Positions 40,029 through 49,031 are shown, counted from the stretch's first letter. The stretch: DNA of 64,000 bases from Gordonia sp. ABSL11-1 (GCF_030315685.1 NZ_JASXSI010000018.1:1-64000), one strand, 5' to 3'. Program-made: numbers and translations. Notes: generated from the sequence alone by a model not told the origin.

Positions 40029-41651
40029 ATGACGTCATCACCCGCGGTCCCCACCCTCCGGCAGGTCATCGACCGGCATCTCCGACGAGCCGATCCCCGT
40101 GTGCTGACCGCCCACGACCGCCTCGACGTGCCCGTCGGCTGGGTCCATTCGAGCGAGATCTTCGAGATCGGTCCCCTGCTGGCGGGTGGCGAGCTGCTCC
40201 TGACCACCGGCCTCGGACTGGGCGGGCTCGACGCCGGAACCCGCAGACATTACGTCCGCGACCTCGCCGAACGCGGGGTCGCGGGCCTCGCGTTCGAGAT
40301 CGGCCGGACCTTCGACGCCGTTCCCGACGAGATGCTGCGCGAAGGTTCCTCGGCACGCTTGCCGATCATCGAACTGCGACGCGTGCTCCCGTTCATCGAG
40401 GTGTGCCGCGAAGCCAACACGGCCATCGTCTCCGGCGAGCTCGCCGGCCTGCGACTGCGATCGGAACTCGACGACGCGTTGCACCACGACCTGATGGGCA
40501 GCGGCGGCGTGGCCAGCATGCTCTCCCATGTCGCCGCGGTGACCGGCCGGTCCGTCGTGCTGATCGGCTCCGGGGGTGCGCTCATCGCGGCCCACGGGGT
40601 CGACGACGATCGGTCGGCGTGGCGCATCGTGGATTCCGCGGTGGCGTCGGTGCCGGTCGCGGTGCGTGGCCGCGAGATCGCACGGCTCGTCGCGGGCCTC
40701 GACGCAGCCGACCGACCGCGTGTGCCCGACGACCAGGTCGCCTCGCTCCTGTCGGTGGCCACCGGTCCCCTGGCCTCTGCGCTGACGCGTTCGGGCACAC
40801 GCGGATCCGCGCTCGGTGCTCAGCTCGTGTCCGAGATCGTCGCCGGACGCCCCGTCCGTCGCGCCGATCTGTTCGCGCGGCTGGCAGGTTCCGGTGTGTC
40901 GGTTTCGGATTCCGTCGTTCTGGTCACCGTCGCCGCCGAGGCGCCCGACCCGCGGATGGCGGAGGCGATCCTGTCACGTGTCGCGATACCGTCCGCAGCG
41001 GTGATCGCCACCGTCGACGCCACGGTGTACGCACTCGTCCCTGTCACGGACTCCCCCACCGGCGGCGACGACCCGGTCGAGCGAGTCGCCGCGGCCATCG
41101 CCACCGCCGTCGACCCGGGCGCGCGGATCACGGCGATCGTCGGCGACGGACATCGCCTCGGTGACGTCCAGCCGGGCCCGGAGCTGTCCGCCGCCATCAG
41201 CCGATCACTGCTTCGCTGCGCCGAACGACTCGATGCGGCATCGCTGTTGACCCGCGGTGGCCGGAAGGTGTTCACCAGCCGTGAGCTGGCGGCCGACGCC
41301 GCGATCCGCACGACCGGCTCCGCTGTCCGACAGGAACTGCGGGAGATGGTGGCACCGCTCATCGCTCATGACGCCACCCAGTCAACCCATCTGGTGGCCA
41401 CCCTGGAGACGCATCTCCGGCACGGATGCAGCGCGACCCGTTCGGCTGAGGCCCTGCACATCGGCCGACAGAGTCTGTACCAACGCCTCGAGCGTATCCG
41501 CGGACTCCTCGGCTTCGATCCGACCGCGGCGGCGATGTACCCGTCGATGATGCTGGCGGTCAGCGCCTTTCGTACGTCGGACCAGACAACGGACGGTCAG
41601 CCGTACGTGGTCTCCGAGCGGACGACCGTGCGGCGGGCCAGCACGATGTAG
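40029..41651 (+). CDS. PucR-family transcriptional regulator
   Basis: 540 residues from ATG 40029. The N-terminal PucR domain (VPTLRQVIDRHLRRADPRVL, HSSEIFEIGPLLAGGELLLTTG) is followed by a long middle region with GGDEF-like character. The C-terminal HTH_30 domain reads HLRHGCSATRSAEALHIGRQ, SLYQRLERIRGLLGFDP. PucR proteins regulate purine or other nitrogen-compound catabolism. It diverges from the deaminase-oxygenase operon (88-base gap) and its last 55 bases overlap the convergent NCS1 permease gene. Confidence 0.88.
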   Translation: MTSSPAVPTLRQVIDRHLRRADPRVLTAHDRLDVPVGWVHSSEIFEIGPLLAGGELLLTTGLGLGGLDAGTRRHYVRDLAERGVAGLAFEIGRTFDAVPDEMLREGSSARLPIIELRRVLPFIEVCREANTAIVSGELAGLRLRSELDDALHHDLMGSGGVASMLSHVAAVTGRSVVLIGSGGALIAAHGVDDDRSAWRIVDSAVASVPVAVRGREIARLVAGLDAADRPRVPDDQVASLLSVATGPLASALTRSGTRGSALGAQLVSEIVAGRPVRRADLFARLAGSGVSVSDSVVLVTVAAEAPDPRMAEAILSRVAIPSAAVIATVDATVYALVPVTDSPTGGDDPVERVAAAIATAVDPGARITAIVGDGHRLGDVQPGPELSAAISRSLLRCAERLDAASLLTRGGRKVFTSRELAADAAIRTTGSAVRQELREMVAPLIAHDATQSTHLVATLETHLRHGCSATRSAEALHIGRQSLYQRLERIRGLLGFDPTAAAMYPSMMLAVSAFRTSDQTTDGQPYVVSERTTVRRASTM

Positions 41652-43012
41652 CCGACGAACGCGAGGGCGAACCCGACGAACGCACCCACGTCACCCAGCT
41701 CCGGGACCGCACGAACGACGAAGCCGACGAATCGTTCCTGATTGCAGAACAGCAGGACCGATGCGGCGAGCGCGATCACGAAGGCGGCCACGCCGCCCCA
41801 GTTGGTGTATCGGGTGTCATACAGCATCGTCAACGACGGGGGCTCCCTGCGCAGCAGGCGGTCGGCGAACACCACGCCGAGCCACGGTCCGATCCAGTAG
41901 GCGACCAGCAGCAGGAATGCCTCATACGATGCCGCGGCATCGGCCAGGGCCCACCACGCGACGAGGAATCCGACCACTCCGAAGAACACGCTCACGAGCG
42001 CTCGCTGCAGCCCAACCGGGAGCCGAAAGCCCATGGTGACGAATGCCATCGCCCCCGAGTAGACGTTGATCGCGTTCGCGGCGACGGCGCCGACCGCGAT
42101 CGCGAGCAGGGTGAGATCGGCGACCGCCGTGGGGAGATTGGCGGTGAAGGCCTCGGTCGGGTTGTCCGAGGCCGGATCACCGATGGTCACAGAGGCGGCA
42201 CCGACCACCATCAGGAAGGTGCAGGAGAGGAAGAGCCCCGCCGACGCGAACAGGCCGGTCTGCACCTTCGACACCGTCGGCGGGAGGTAGCGGGTGTAGT
42301 CGGCGGCGTAGGGGGTCCAGCCGGCCGTGTAGCCGAAGGCTGCGCCCACAGTCAGCAGGAAGCCGCCCGTCGAGAACCCGCCGTCGGCGGCCGGTGCCGA
42401 CACATGCGACTTGCTGAAGATGATGACGGCGGCGATCACGAACACGAGGGCCAGAACCGGTGCGGCCAGCCGTTCGAAACGCTGCACGAGATTGTGGCCG
42501 AAAAATGCGAATGCCGTCTGCGCCACCACGATCACGACGAGTCCGAGCAGCGGGGTCATCCCGAACAGTGTCGACAGGGCGAACGCCCCGCTGACACTGT
42601 TCGTCGCGAACCACCCGACCCCGCACATGATCGCCATGAACGTCGCCGGGAGCACGTTGCCGCGGTATCCGAACGACAACCGGCCGAGAACCATCTGCGG
42701 GACGCCGTGCAGCGGGCCCTCCGCCGACAGCAGGAAGTGCGCGACGGCACCGAGCAGGTTGCCCAGTGCCATCGCGACGACGGCCTGCCAGAACGACAGA
42801 CCGAAGTAGAGGATCGAGATCACGCCGACGAAGATCGTCGCGAACTCGAGATTGGGCGCGGTCCAGGTCCAGAACAGCCCCCGCGGCGAGCCGTGCCGCG
42901 CGTCGAGCGGGATGGGCTCGTTTCCTCCCGGTTCGACGGCGAGCACCTTGTCGCCGTAGCCGGCCTGCGGAGCCGCCGCGTCGGGATCGTGAATGGGTGC
43001 GCCGATGGTCAT
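41597..43012 (-). CDS. NCS1-family nucleobase permease (cytosine/purine type)
   Basis: 471 residues, about 12 membrane helices. Family signatures include PRGLFWTWTAPNLEFATIFVG near the N-terminus, SFGYRGNVLPATFMAIMCGVGWFA and GYTAGWTPYAADYTRYLPP. NCS1 proteins import cytosine, purines, hydantoins or allantoin with sodium or protons. It ends inside the pucR 3' end on the opposite strand. Together with the deaminase, oxygenase and regulator it makes a candidate uptake and breakdown unit for a nucleobase. Confidence 0.9.
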   Translation of the reverse strand: MTIGAPIHDPDAAAPQAGYGDKVLAVEPGGNEPIPLDARHGSPRGLFWTWTAPNLEFATIFVGVISILYFGLSFWQAVVAMALGNLLGAVAHFLLSAEGPLHGVPQMVLGRLSFGYRGNVLPATFMAIMCGVGWFATNSVSGAFALSTLFGMTPLLGLVVIVVAQTAFAFFGHNLVQRFERLAAPVLALVFVIAAVIIFSKSHVSAPAADGGFSTGGFLLTVGAAFGYTAGWTPYAADYTRYLPPTVSKVQTGLFASAGLFLSCTFLMVVGAASVTIGDPASDNPTEAFTANLPTAVADLTLLAIAVGAVAANAINVYSGAMAFVTMGFRLPVGLQRALVSVFFGVVGFLVAWWALADAAASYEAFLLLVAYWIGPWLGVVFADRLLRREPPSLTMLYDTRYTNWGGVAAFVIALAASVLLFCNQERFVGFVVRAVPELGDVGAFVGFALAFVGYIVLARRTVVRSETTYG

Positions 43013-43160
43013 GGCGCAACTCTGCTGCCCCGGCAACCGTCCGGCAACCGACGGAATGTCCGGCGCGGGGGGCGTCGCGGTAGACAGATCGACCGCACGT
43101 CGCCTGCCGCACACATCGATGGTCGAAGAGCGGTCGAGCAGTGCCGGTACGGTGACCGGA

Positions 43161-43855
43161 ATGAGAGCTCTCGTCCTCGGAGGTCATGGCGCAGTCGGGA
43201 GCGTCGTCGCCGTGGAACTCGGTGCCCTCGGGCATGAGGCCGTCCCGACGGGCCGGTCCGCCGGACCCGACGGCCTGCGGATCGACCTCCGGACGCCGCA
43301 AGGTGTCGGTGCGCTGACCGCCGCCGCAACGGATCACGACGTCGTCGTCAACGCCTCCGGCGTCGAGGATGTCGCCGTTCGGCAGGCGTGCGCGGCGACT
43401 CCGTTCGTCGACATGTCCGCGTCCGGCGCGTACCTGGACCGCCTCGCCGCCGTGGCAGTCCCGACGACGACGGTCCTCGGTGCAGGACTCGCGCCCGGCC
43501 TGACCATCGCGCTGATCGCCGCGCTCGTCACCCGCGCGGGTGACGAGGTCGACGTGGCGATCGTCTCTCCACCATCGGTCTGGGTATCGTCGGACGGCTG
43601 CCACTGCTTCGTCCTCTGCTCGATCGTGCCTCTCATCTCGGCGACGACGACTGCAGTGTACTGGTCGTCAATCGGTTGACCGGACAACAGGTCTCGGCCC
43701 ATGGTCGCGGTCAGTCGGCGACAACCGGAGCGCTGGTCGCGCGCGCGGCGGTCGCCGCGCAGGCATCGGTGTCCCTCGGTCCGGTCACGATGGCCGAGGT
43801 GCTGGGCGCCGACGGCCTGCGATCGGTGCCGGGCATCCGGGTCGAGGTGCGCTGA
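43161..43855 (+). pseudogene. Saccharopine dehydrogenase-like NAD(P)-binding protein, broken
   Basis: The N-terminal half is a clean Rossmann fold (MRALVLGGHGAVGSVVAVEL, then DHDVVVNASGVEDVAVRQAC). At about 43567, shortly after VDVAIV, the frame changes and the last third continues as IGLGIVGRLPLLRPLLDRAS, VLVVNRLTGQQVSAHGRGQS and MAEVLGADGLRSVPGIRVEV, stopping at 43855. A section of about 100 residues expected between them is missing, so this is a deletion plus frameshift. It ends 5 bases from the convergent permease gene. Confidence 0.7.
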
Positions 43856-43860
43856 GGCGC

Positions 43861-45288
43861 TCAGGTCCGCCGGCCGCCGGCCCTCACCTCGACGTCCCTG
43901 TCCTGTCCCGCATGACGCCGCTGCACCACGACTCCGAGGATCACGATGATCGCCAGGGACAGCACCGAGAAACCGATCGCCTGGCGCTGGTCGTCGTCGA
44001 ACACCATGAGGACGAGCACGCCGACGATGAACACCATGACCACGATCGTGAGGTACGGGAAGAGCCACATCCTCACCGCCGGCCGATGACCGTCGGCGCG
44101 GATGGTTCGCCCGAGCACGAGCTGGCTGGCCGCCACGCTGAGGTAGACGAACAGCGCGACCGCGCCGCTCGTCGCCAGCAGATAGCCGAAGATCTTGTCC
44201 GGCAACGCATAATTGCCGATGACGGCGACGAAGCCGACGACCATCGACGCGAGGACCGCAACCCAGGGCACCCCGGCGGACGTCAGCCTCTTGACAGCCT
44301 GCGGCGCGTCGTGGCGACTGCCGAGTGAGTAGAGCATCCGCGACGCGGTGTAGAGCGCGGAGTTCAGGCACGACGCCACGGCCGTGAGGATCACGATGTC
44401 CATGATCAAGGCGGACCCGGGGATACCGATCGCCTCGAGGACCGACTGATAGGACCCGTCATCGAGTTGGTCGTAGGGCATCAATGCGACGACCACGAAG
44501 ATCGACCCGATGTAGAACAACGAGATCCGCCAGATGACCGAGTTGACCGCCTTGGTGATACCCCGTTCCGGGTTCGGCGATTCGGCGGCCGCGATCGTCA
44601 CGATCTCGGTGCCCATGAAGGAGAACATCGTGACGAGCATTCCGGCGATGACCGCACCGAAACCGTTGGGCATGAATCCATCCGGCTCCCACAGGTGGTG
44701 GATACCGCTCACCTCCGAGCTCGGGATGAGACCGAGAATGGCCAGGACACCGATCGCGATGAACGCGACGATCGCGACCACCTTGATGAGCGCGAACCAG
44801 AACTCGAACTCTCCGTAGTTACCCACGCTGATCAGGTTCGTGACGGTCAGCGCGACGGTGACGGCCAGCGCCCAGATCCACTGGGCGCCACCCACGAGAT
44901 CGGTGAGGATCGCCGCGGCGGCAGTCGCCTCCACGGGGATCACCAGCACCCAGAACCACCAGTACAGCCAGCCGACCGAGAATCCGGCCCAGCGGCCGAG
45001 GGCGCGGTCGGCGTACACCGAGAACGAACCGGTGTCGGGACTCGACGTCGCCATCTCCCCCAGCATGCGCATCACCAGCACCACCAGGGAACCGGCGAGG
45101 GCGTAGGAGATCAGGACCGCGGGGCCGGCCTTCTCGATCGCGTTCGCCGAACCGACGAAGAGTCCGGCGCCGATGACGCCGGCGATGGAGATCATGGTGA
45201 TGTGGCGGGGTTTGAGACCCGAGCCCAGTTGCCCCGGAGGCGCGTCGCCCGAGGCGAACGTGCCCTGGCGTGGCTGGAAATTCGTCAT
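43861..45288 (-). CDS. APC-family amino acid permease (GabP-like)
   Basis: 475 residues, 12 membrane helices. The N-terminal LKPRHITMISIAGVIGAGLFVGSANAI is the APC signature, followed by MRMLGEMATSSPDTGSFSVYAD and FMGTEIVTIAAAESPNPERGI. The latter favours the GABA/aromatic/lysine permease branch. It lies 172 bases downstream of the cyanase gene on the same strand, but the gap is long and co-transcription is doubtful. It imports an amino acid in symport with protons. Confidence 0.9.
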   Translation of the reverse strand: MTNFQPRQGTFASGDAPPGQLGSGLKPRHITMISIAGVIGAGLFVGSANAIEKAGPAVLISYALAGSLVVLVMRMLGEMATSSPDTGSFSVYADRALGRWAGFSVGWLYWWFWVLVIPVEATAAAAILTDLVGGAQWIWALAVTVALTVTNLISVGNYGEFEFWFALIKVVAIVAFIAIGVLAILGLIPSSEVSGIHHLWEPDGFMPNGFGAVIAGMLVTMFSFMGTEIVTIAAAESPNPERGITKAVNSVIWRISLFYIGSIFVVVALMPYDQLDDGSYQSVLEAIGIPGSALIMDIVILTAVASCLNSALYTASRMLYSLGSRHDAPQAVKRLTSAGVPWVAVLASMVVGFVAVIGNYALPDKIFGYLLATSGAVALFVYLSVAASQLVLGRTIRADGHRPAVRMWLFPYLTIVVMVFIVGVLVLMVFDDDQRQAIGFSVLSLAIIVILGVVVQRRHAGQDRDVEVRAGGRRT

Positions 45289-45460
45289 CGTGAGATCGGT
45301 CCCCTCTGCGCGACCGATGTGCGTCGATCGCGCGTATTGTCCGAGTTAGAGCCGTGATCGACGGCGCCGGATGCCGGCCGGGTGTGGCCGACGACAGACT
45401 CTACGACCGCCCGATCGGCGCCGATGGCGGTTTCGCCGATCCGCGCGGTTCACTCTCGGT

Positions 45461-45913
45461 TCACCAGCGGTAGTCCAGGAATTTCCCGTCGAAGGTCACC
45501 ACGACCCGGTCTCCGTCCGGGTCGGCACGGCGAGCGATGTCGACCTTGAAGTTGATGGCGCTCATGATCCCGTCACCGAACTCCTCGTGGATGAGCTCCT
45601 TGAGCGCCGGTCCGTACACCGCGAGTGCCTCGTGGAACCGATAGATCGTCGGATCCGATGCGGCGGCGTCGTCGGCGACCCGGGTCGGCTGACGCGTCAG
45701 GCTCTCGACGACGCCCTCGCCGAGCCCGAGGAGCTCACACACCAGCGTGGCCTTCTCGATGGGCACTGGATGCTGACCGAGCAATGCCGCGACGGTCCAG
45801 ACGAGCGGCGCCTCGATCCGCTCGGCGACGTCGGCCCAGGAGAGGCCCTGTCGTATCCGGGCCGCGACGATCAGTTCAGCGGCGTCGGCCTTCGGCATGA
45901 TGGGCGCGTTCAT
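45461..45913 (-). CDS. cynS: Cyanase
   Basis: 150 residues from ATG 45913 with AGAGGAA upstream. The N-terminal helical domain (ADAAELIVAARIRQGLSWADV) leads to the C-terminal catalytic part. All three catalytic residues are at near-identical spacing to the E. coli enzyme: Arg92 and Glu95 in YRFHEALAVYG and Ser118 in GIMSAINFKVDI. The enzyme converts cyanate and bicarbonate to ammonia and carbon dioxide. No cynT carbonic anhydrase or cynR regulator is adjacent. The decameric fold is expected from the family. Confidence 0.93.
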   Translation of the reverse strand: MNAPIMPKADAAELIVAARIRQGLSWADVAERIEAPLVWTVAALLGQHPVPIEKATLVCELLGLGEGVVESLTRQPTRVADDAAASDPTIYRFHEALAVYGPALKELIHEEFGDGIMSAINFKVDIARRADPDGDRVVVTFDGKFLDYRW

Positions 45914-46042
45914 GGCAATTCCTCTCAGCGGGTGACAGATCAATCCACCTTCGTCCGCCGCGCATCAGGGCGCCACGCGACCGGTGGCATCGGATTCGTT
46001 TCCGAGGCGTTGTTCCACGTCAGGTCGGGTAATCTGCAGACT

Positions 46043-46510
46043 GTGACCGAATCCACACCGGCGCAGCCACAGACGATGAGGCTGCAGGGACTCGCCAACC
46101 GCGTCGTCCGGGGCCTGCTCGCCACTCCGGTGGCCGGCAGGGGGATCGGAGCGCGTCTGATCACGATCTACGTCGTCGGCAGGACATCGGGCCGGAGGTT
46201 CAGCGTACCGGTCGCCTACACTCATCACGGCGACGCACTTCTCGTCGGAACGCCCTTCGGGTGGGGAAAGAACCTACAGACCAGGACGCCGGTCGACATC
46301 CGGCTCCGCGGGTCCCGACGCACCGCGGAGGTCGAGGCCTTCTGCGACGAGGAGACCGTGGTCGCCCACTACGCCGAGATCTGCCGTCGCAACGCGCAGT
46401 TCGCGAGATTCAACAACATCGGCATCGGCGCGGACGGCACCCCGGATGCCGAGGACCTCCATCGCGCATGGCAGGCGGGTGCCCGCTCGTTCCTGCTCCG
46501 GCCGCGGTGA
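46043..46510 (+). CDS. Deazaflavin (F420)-dependent nitroreductase-family protein
   Basis: 155 residues from GTG 46043. The pattern RLITIYVVGRTSGRRFSVPVAYTHHGDALLVGTPFGWGKN is characteristic of the DUF385/Ddn-like split-barrel family that binds F420 or other flavins and is abundant in mycolic-acid actinobacteria. The substrate is unknown; relatives reduce nitroimidazoles, quinones or enones. It diverges from cynS with a 129-base gap. Confidence 0.82.
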   Translation: MTESTPAQPQTMRLQGLANRVVRGLLATPVAGRGIGARLITIYVVGRTSGRRFSVPVAYTHHGDALLVGTPFGWGKNLQTRTPVDIRLRGSRRTAEVEAFCDEETVVAHYAEICRRNAQFARFNNIGIGADGTPDAEDLHRAWQAGARSFLLRPR

Positions 46511-46533
46511 CGAATCGCGGGATCCCGGGATCC

Positions 46534-46905
46534 CGGTGTCGCGGAACGCCCGCGCCCGGTCCGACATCCGTCCCACCCCCGGACGACGACTGAGTGCGAT
46601 CATCGCACTGGTGGCGATCGCATGGTGCGCCGCGCTGATCCTGCTCTTCCTGATCCACAGCGGTTTCCGCATCGTGATCGGCCTCGCGGGTGTGGCTCTC
46701 GCAGGCGCCGGGGCGTGTGGATGGTGACCGAACCGGGTCGCCGGCGGATCGGCGGGATGATCGCCGTCGTGTTCGGATTCGTTGTCGTCGCGACGTCGCT
46801 GGCGAACGCGCTCACCGGAACCGAGACCGTGGTGATCCGGCTGGGTGCGGCAGTGGCGCTGATGGGCTCTCGACCTCGGTCTCGATCGGGACGTCCCGCG
46901 TGAGA
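46534..46905 (+). pseudogene. Frameshifted fragment of a small membrane protein
   Basis: Two frames together give four hydrophobic segments: SAIIALVAIAWCAALILLFL and IVIGLAGVALAGAGA in one, then MIAVVFGFVVVATSLANAL and VIRLGAAVALMGS in another. They join at about 46715, where one base seems missing between GCGTG and TGGATG. The layout resembles the N-terminal membrane part of some actinobacterial lipid-kinase-like proteins, but I cannot assign it firmly. The remainder of the gene is absent. Confidence 0.5.
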
Positions 46906-47085
46906 CGCTACGGGCTTTCGGTCAGACCGTCGAGCTCCTCGAGGACGCCGGACTCGAGGTCCGCGACACCGAGGCGATGCGGGAGCACTACGTCCGCACC
47001 GTCGACGTCTGGTACGAGACCTTCGAGAAGAACTGGGCGCAGGTCGTCGACCTCGTCGGCGAGGAGGTGGCGCGTGTCTGGCATC
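46882..47085 (+). pseudogene. C-terminal fragment of a cyclopropane-fatty-acyl synthase-like methyltransferase
   Basis: The frame reads RDVPRETLRAFGQTVELLED, AGLEVRDTEAMREHYVRTVD, VWYETFEKNWAQVVDLVGEE and VARVW. This is the C-terminal part of SAM-dependent cyclopropane/mycolic acid-type synthases (UfaA1-like), where the next residues are usually RLYLVGGALAFEEGRMG. Here the homology stops abruptly at VARVW, exactly where a 47-base perfect hairpin begins. The upstream two thirds of the gene are missing. Confidence 0.7.
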
Positions 47086-47131
47086 AGATGACGGTGAACG
47101 TAACGCTCGGCGTTACGTTCACCGTCATCTG
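47085..47131. repeat. Perfect 22-bp-stem hairpin
   Basis: Arms 47085-47106 and 47110-47131 are exact inverted copies around a TCG loop (each arm contains ATGACGGTGAACGTAACG or its complement). It is followed by no T tract. It sits at the breakpoint of the methyltransferase fragment and 45 bases before the convergent DUF1801 gene ends. It may be a terminator, a small palindromic insertion or a protein-binding site. Confidence 0.85.
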
Positions 47132-47175
47132 TGTGTCGCGATCCCTCTCCGCACGTCCATGGTCGGCCGCGTCGA

Positions 47176-47517
47176 CTACTCGCGGTTGAGGGCGACCGCG
47201 GCCTGCACGAGGGCGACGAAAGCGTCAGCGTCGAGGGTGTCGTCCTCTCCGATGTCGATCGCCCGGCGAACCCCTGCGCCGAGACTGGCGTTGAACAGCG
47301 GCGCCGGGTCGGGCAGCGAGGCGCCCTTGCCGAACGTCACCTTGATCTTGTCCTTGTAGGTCTCGAGGGTGCAGATCAGACCGTCGAACGAGAACGTCGG
47401 CACCCCGTCGGGGTTGGACGGCTTGCGCCACTTGATCTCCTCGACTATGCCGGGATCGGCGCGCATGATGAGTGTCCGGACGTCGGCGACCCTGGTCTCC
47501 CGCCAGTCGTTGCTCAT
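47176..47517 (-). CDS. DUF1801-family protein
   Basis: 113 residues from ATG 47517. The sequence RTLIMRADPGIVEEIKWRKPSNPDGVPTFSFDGLICTLETYKDKIKVTF is typical of the DUF1801 (YdhG-like) fold, a small alpha/beta protein, and the C-terminal IDIGEDDTLDADAFVALVQAAV completes it. Relatives bind small molecules or iron; no firm function is known. It lies 109 bases downstream of an AraC-type regulator gene on the same strand. Confidence 0.82.
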   Translation of the reverse strand: MSNDWRETRVADVRTLIMRADPGIVEEIKWRKPSNPDGVPTFSFDGLICTLETYKDKIKVTFGKGASLPDPAPLFNASLGAGVRRAIDIGEDDTLDADAFVALVQAAVALNRE

Positions 47518-47626
47518 GGACTCACGATAGTGGAGGACGTCCAGGAGACTTGTTGATTCGTCTCGCCGCACGACGTCGCGCATCAAGTGATGCGCTGCAC
47601 GACGCCATCGTCTGGCACTCAGTCGA

Positions 47627-48511
47627 TCAGTCCGATGGGCGCATCGATCGCTCCCGCTCGACGGGCATCCAGATCTCGCTGGTCGCATGCGTTTCCGTCA
47701 GTTCGAGGTACCGCAAGATCGTCGGGCCCGGGCGCAGCCGCCAGGGATTCGACGGGAACCACTCCGTGGCGGTCGCCGCCCACGTCTCCTGCAGGGCATC
47801 GGGAAACGGTCCGCTCGAATGGAATGTCGCCCAGGTCCCGGCGTCGACGGTCATCGCATCGAGGTCGGCCGGCACGGCGGAAACCGGGCGGAGGGCGACG
47901 CCGTGCAGATAGGTGATGGGCGACCCCTCGGGCGCGTCCGGCTCCTTCCCCCAGGTGACCGCCAGAATGCCAGCAGGATCGGTGTCCCCCAGGGCTTTCA
48001 GTCGCGCATGCTCGTCGGCGGGTATCGACGCGATGTGGTCTCGGATGTGCGGGTTCACGCCCCGATAGATGAGCGGGATCCGCGCGGCGTGACCGACGAG
48101 CACGATGGCGGGGTGGTCGGTGATCGTGACGTGCATCGGTGTGCTCCCTTCGACACTCAGGCGAAACCTGAGCACCGGTTGTGTCCTGAGCGGGCCTCCA
48201 TGCGTGCGCACATCCGACGGACTCACGCGGTGCACGGCTCGGAACGCGCGGCCGAATGCCTCGACCGAACCGTATCCGTGACGCACGGCGACATCGAGCA
48301 GAGTGTCGTCGGTTGCGATCAATTCGGTTGCGGCAAGCGTCATCCGACGGCGACGCACATATTCCGACAGCGGCATCGATGCCAGCGCGGCGAACATCCG
48401 GCGCAGGTGATACTCGGTGGTCGCATGCGCACGAGCGAAACCCGCGACGTCGATGTCGGTGCCGATGTGTGCGTCGACGAGGTCGACGAGACCGTTGAGC
48501 GTGGCGATCAT
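47627..48511 (-). CDS. AraC-family regulator with GyrI-like effector domain
   Basis: 294 residues from ATG 48511 with a very good AAAGGAGGG site. The N-terminal AraC DNA-binding domain carries two HTH motifs (DIDVAGFARAHATTEYHLRR, and TLLDVAVRHGYGSVEAFGRAF with SPSDVR). The C-terminal half (MHVTITDHPAIVLVGHAARIPL, then GTWATFHSSGPFPDALQETWA) is a GyrI-like/BmrR-type ligand domain. Such Rob/SoxS-like proteins respond to hydrophobic compounds and activate drug resistance genes. No exporter is adjacent. Confidence 0.9.
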   Translation of the reverse strand: MIATLNGLVDLVDAHIGTDIDVAGFARAHATTEYHLRRMFAALASMPLSEYVRRRRMTLAATELIATDDTLLDVAVRHGYGSVEAFGRAFRAVHRVSPSDVRTHGGPLRTQPVLRFRLSVEGSTPMHVTITDHPAIVLVGHAARIPLIYRGVNPHIRDHIASIPADEHARLKALGDTDPAGILAVTWGKEPDAPEGSPITYLHGVALRPVSAVPADLDAMTVDAGTWATFHSSGPFPDALQETWAATATEWFPSNPWRLRPGPTILRYLELTETHATSEIWMPVERERSMRPSD

Positions 48512-48656
48512 GGGGCCCTCCTTTCCCCTACGATGCTGCTTACGAAACGCGCCGCCGGCCCGACAATCCGGGTCCGAATCGGTCAGCCTGAATCCATCAG
48601 TCCGTGTCAGTGCGCTCAGGCCGGTCAACGGGGCCGGTCACGTCAACGGGGGCCGA

Positions 48657-49031
48657 TCACAGAGCCGGCGATATCGCCTGCCACATGCGGGGCAGTTCCT
48701 TCGCCCAGTAGTACCAATGAGCCCAGTAGTACCAATGATGGGTTCCGACGGGTTGCAGGGCGTCGGTGTACGGCAGGCCGGCCGCGCGCAACTGGCCGGA
48801 GAACCGGTGTGAACACTGACTCGTGGCGATTTCGAACGCACCCGACGCGGCAAGAACGACCCGGTACAGGCCTTCCTCAGGTGTGACGTCCCGGTTCATG
48901 TCGGCGGGTCCGAGCTGCCCCGCCCCCGAGTAGAGGTAGAGGTACAGCTTCTTGCCGCGCAGCGCGTCGAGACGTGCCTGTGCCGGCGCGGAGTCAGCGA
49001 CGCCGGCAGTCGCGATGCCCATGGTCGTCAA
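48657..49031 (-). pseudogene. C-terminal fragment of an antigen 85-like mycolyltransferase/esterase
   Basis: The readable part (LRGKKLYLYLYSGAGQLGPAD, FSGQLRAAGLPYTDALQPVGTHHW, AKELPRMWQAISPAL) matches the C-terminal third of mycolyltransferase-type alpha/beta hydrolases, with the catalytic His in GTHHWYYW. The Ser and acidic residue parts are absent. An exact 18-base tandem duplication (48703-48720 and 48721-48738) repeats HWYYWA right at the catalytic His. An ATG at 49031 gives an open frame, but no signal peptide or N-terminal domain precedes it. Confidence 0.65.
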
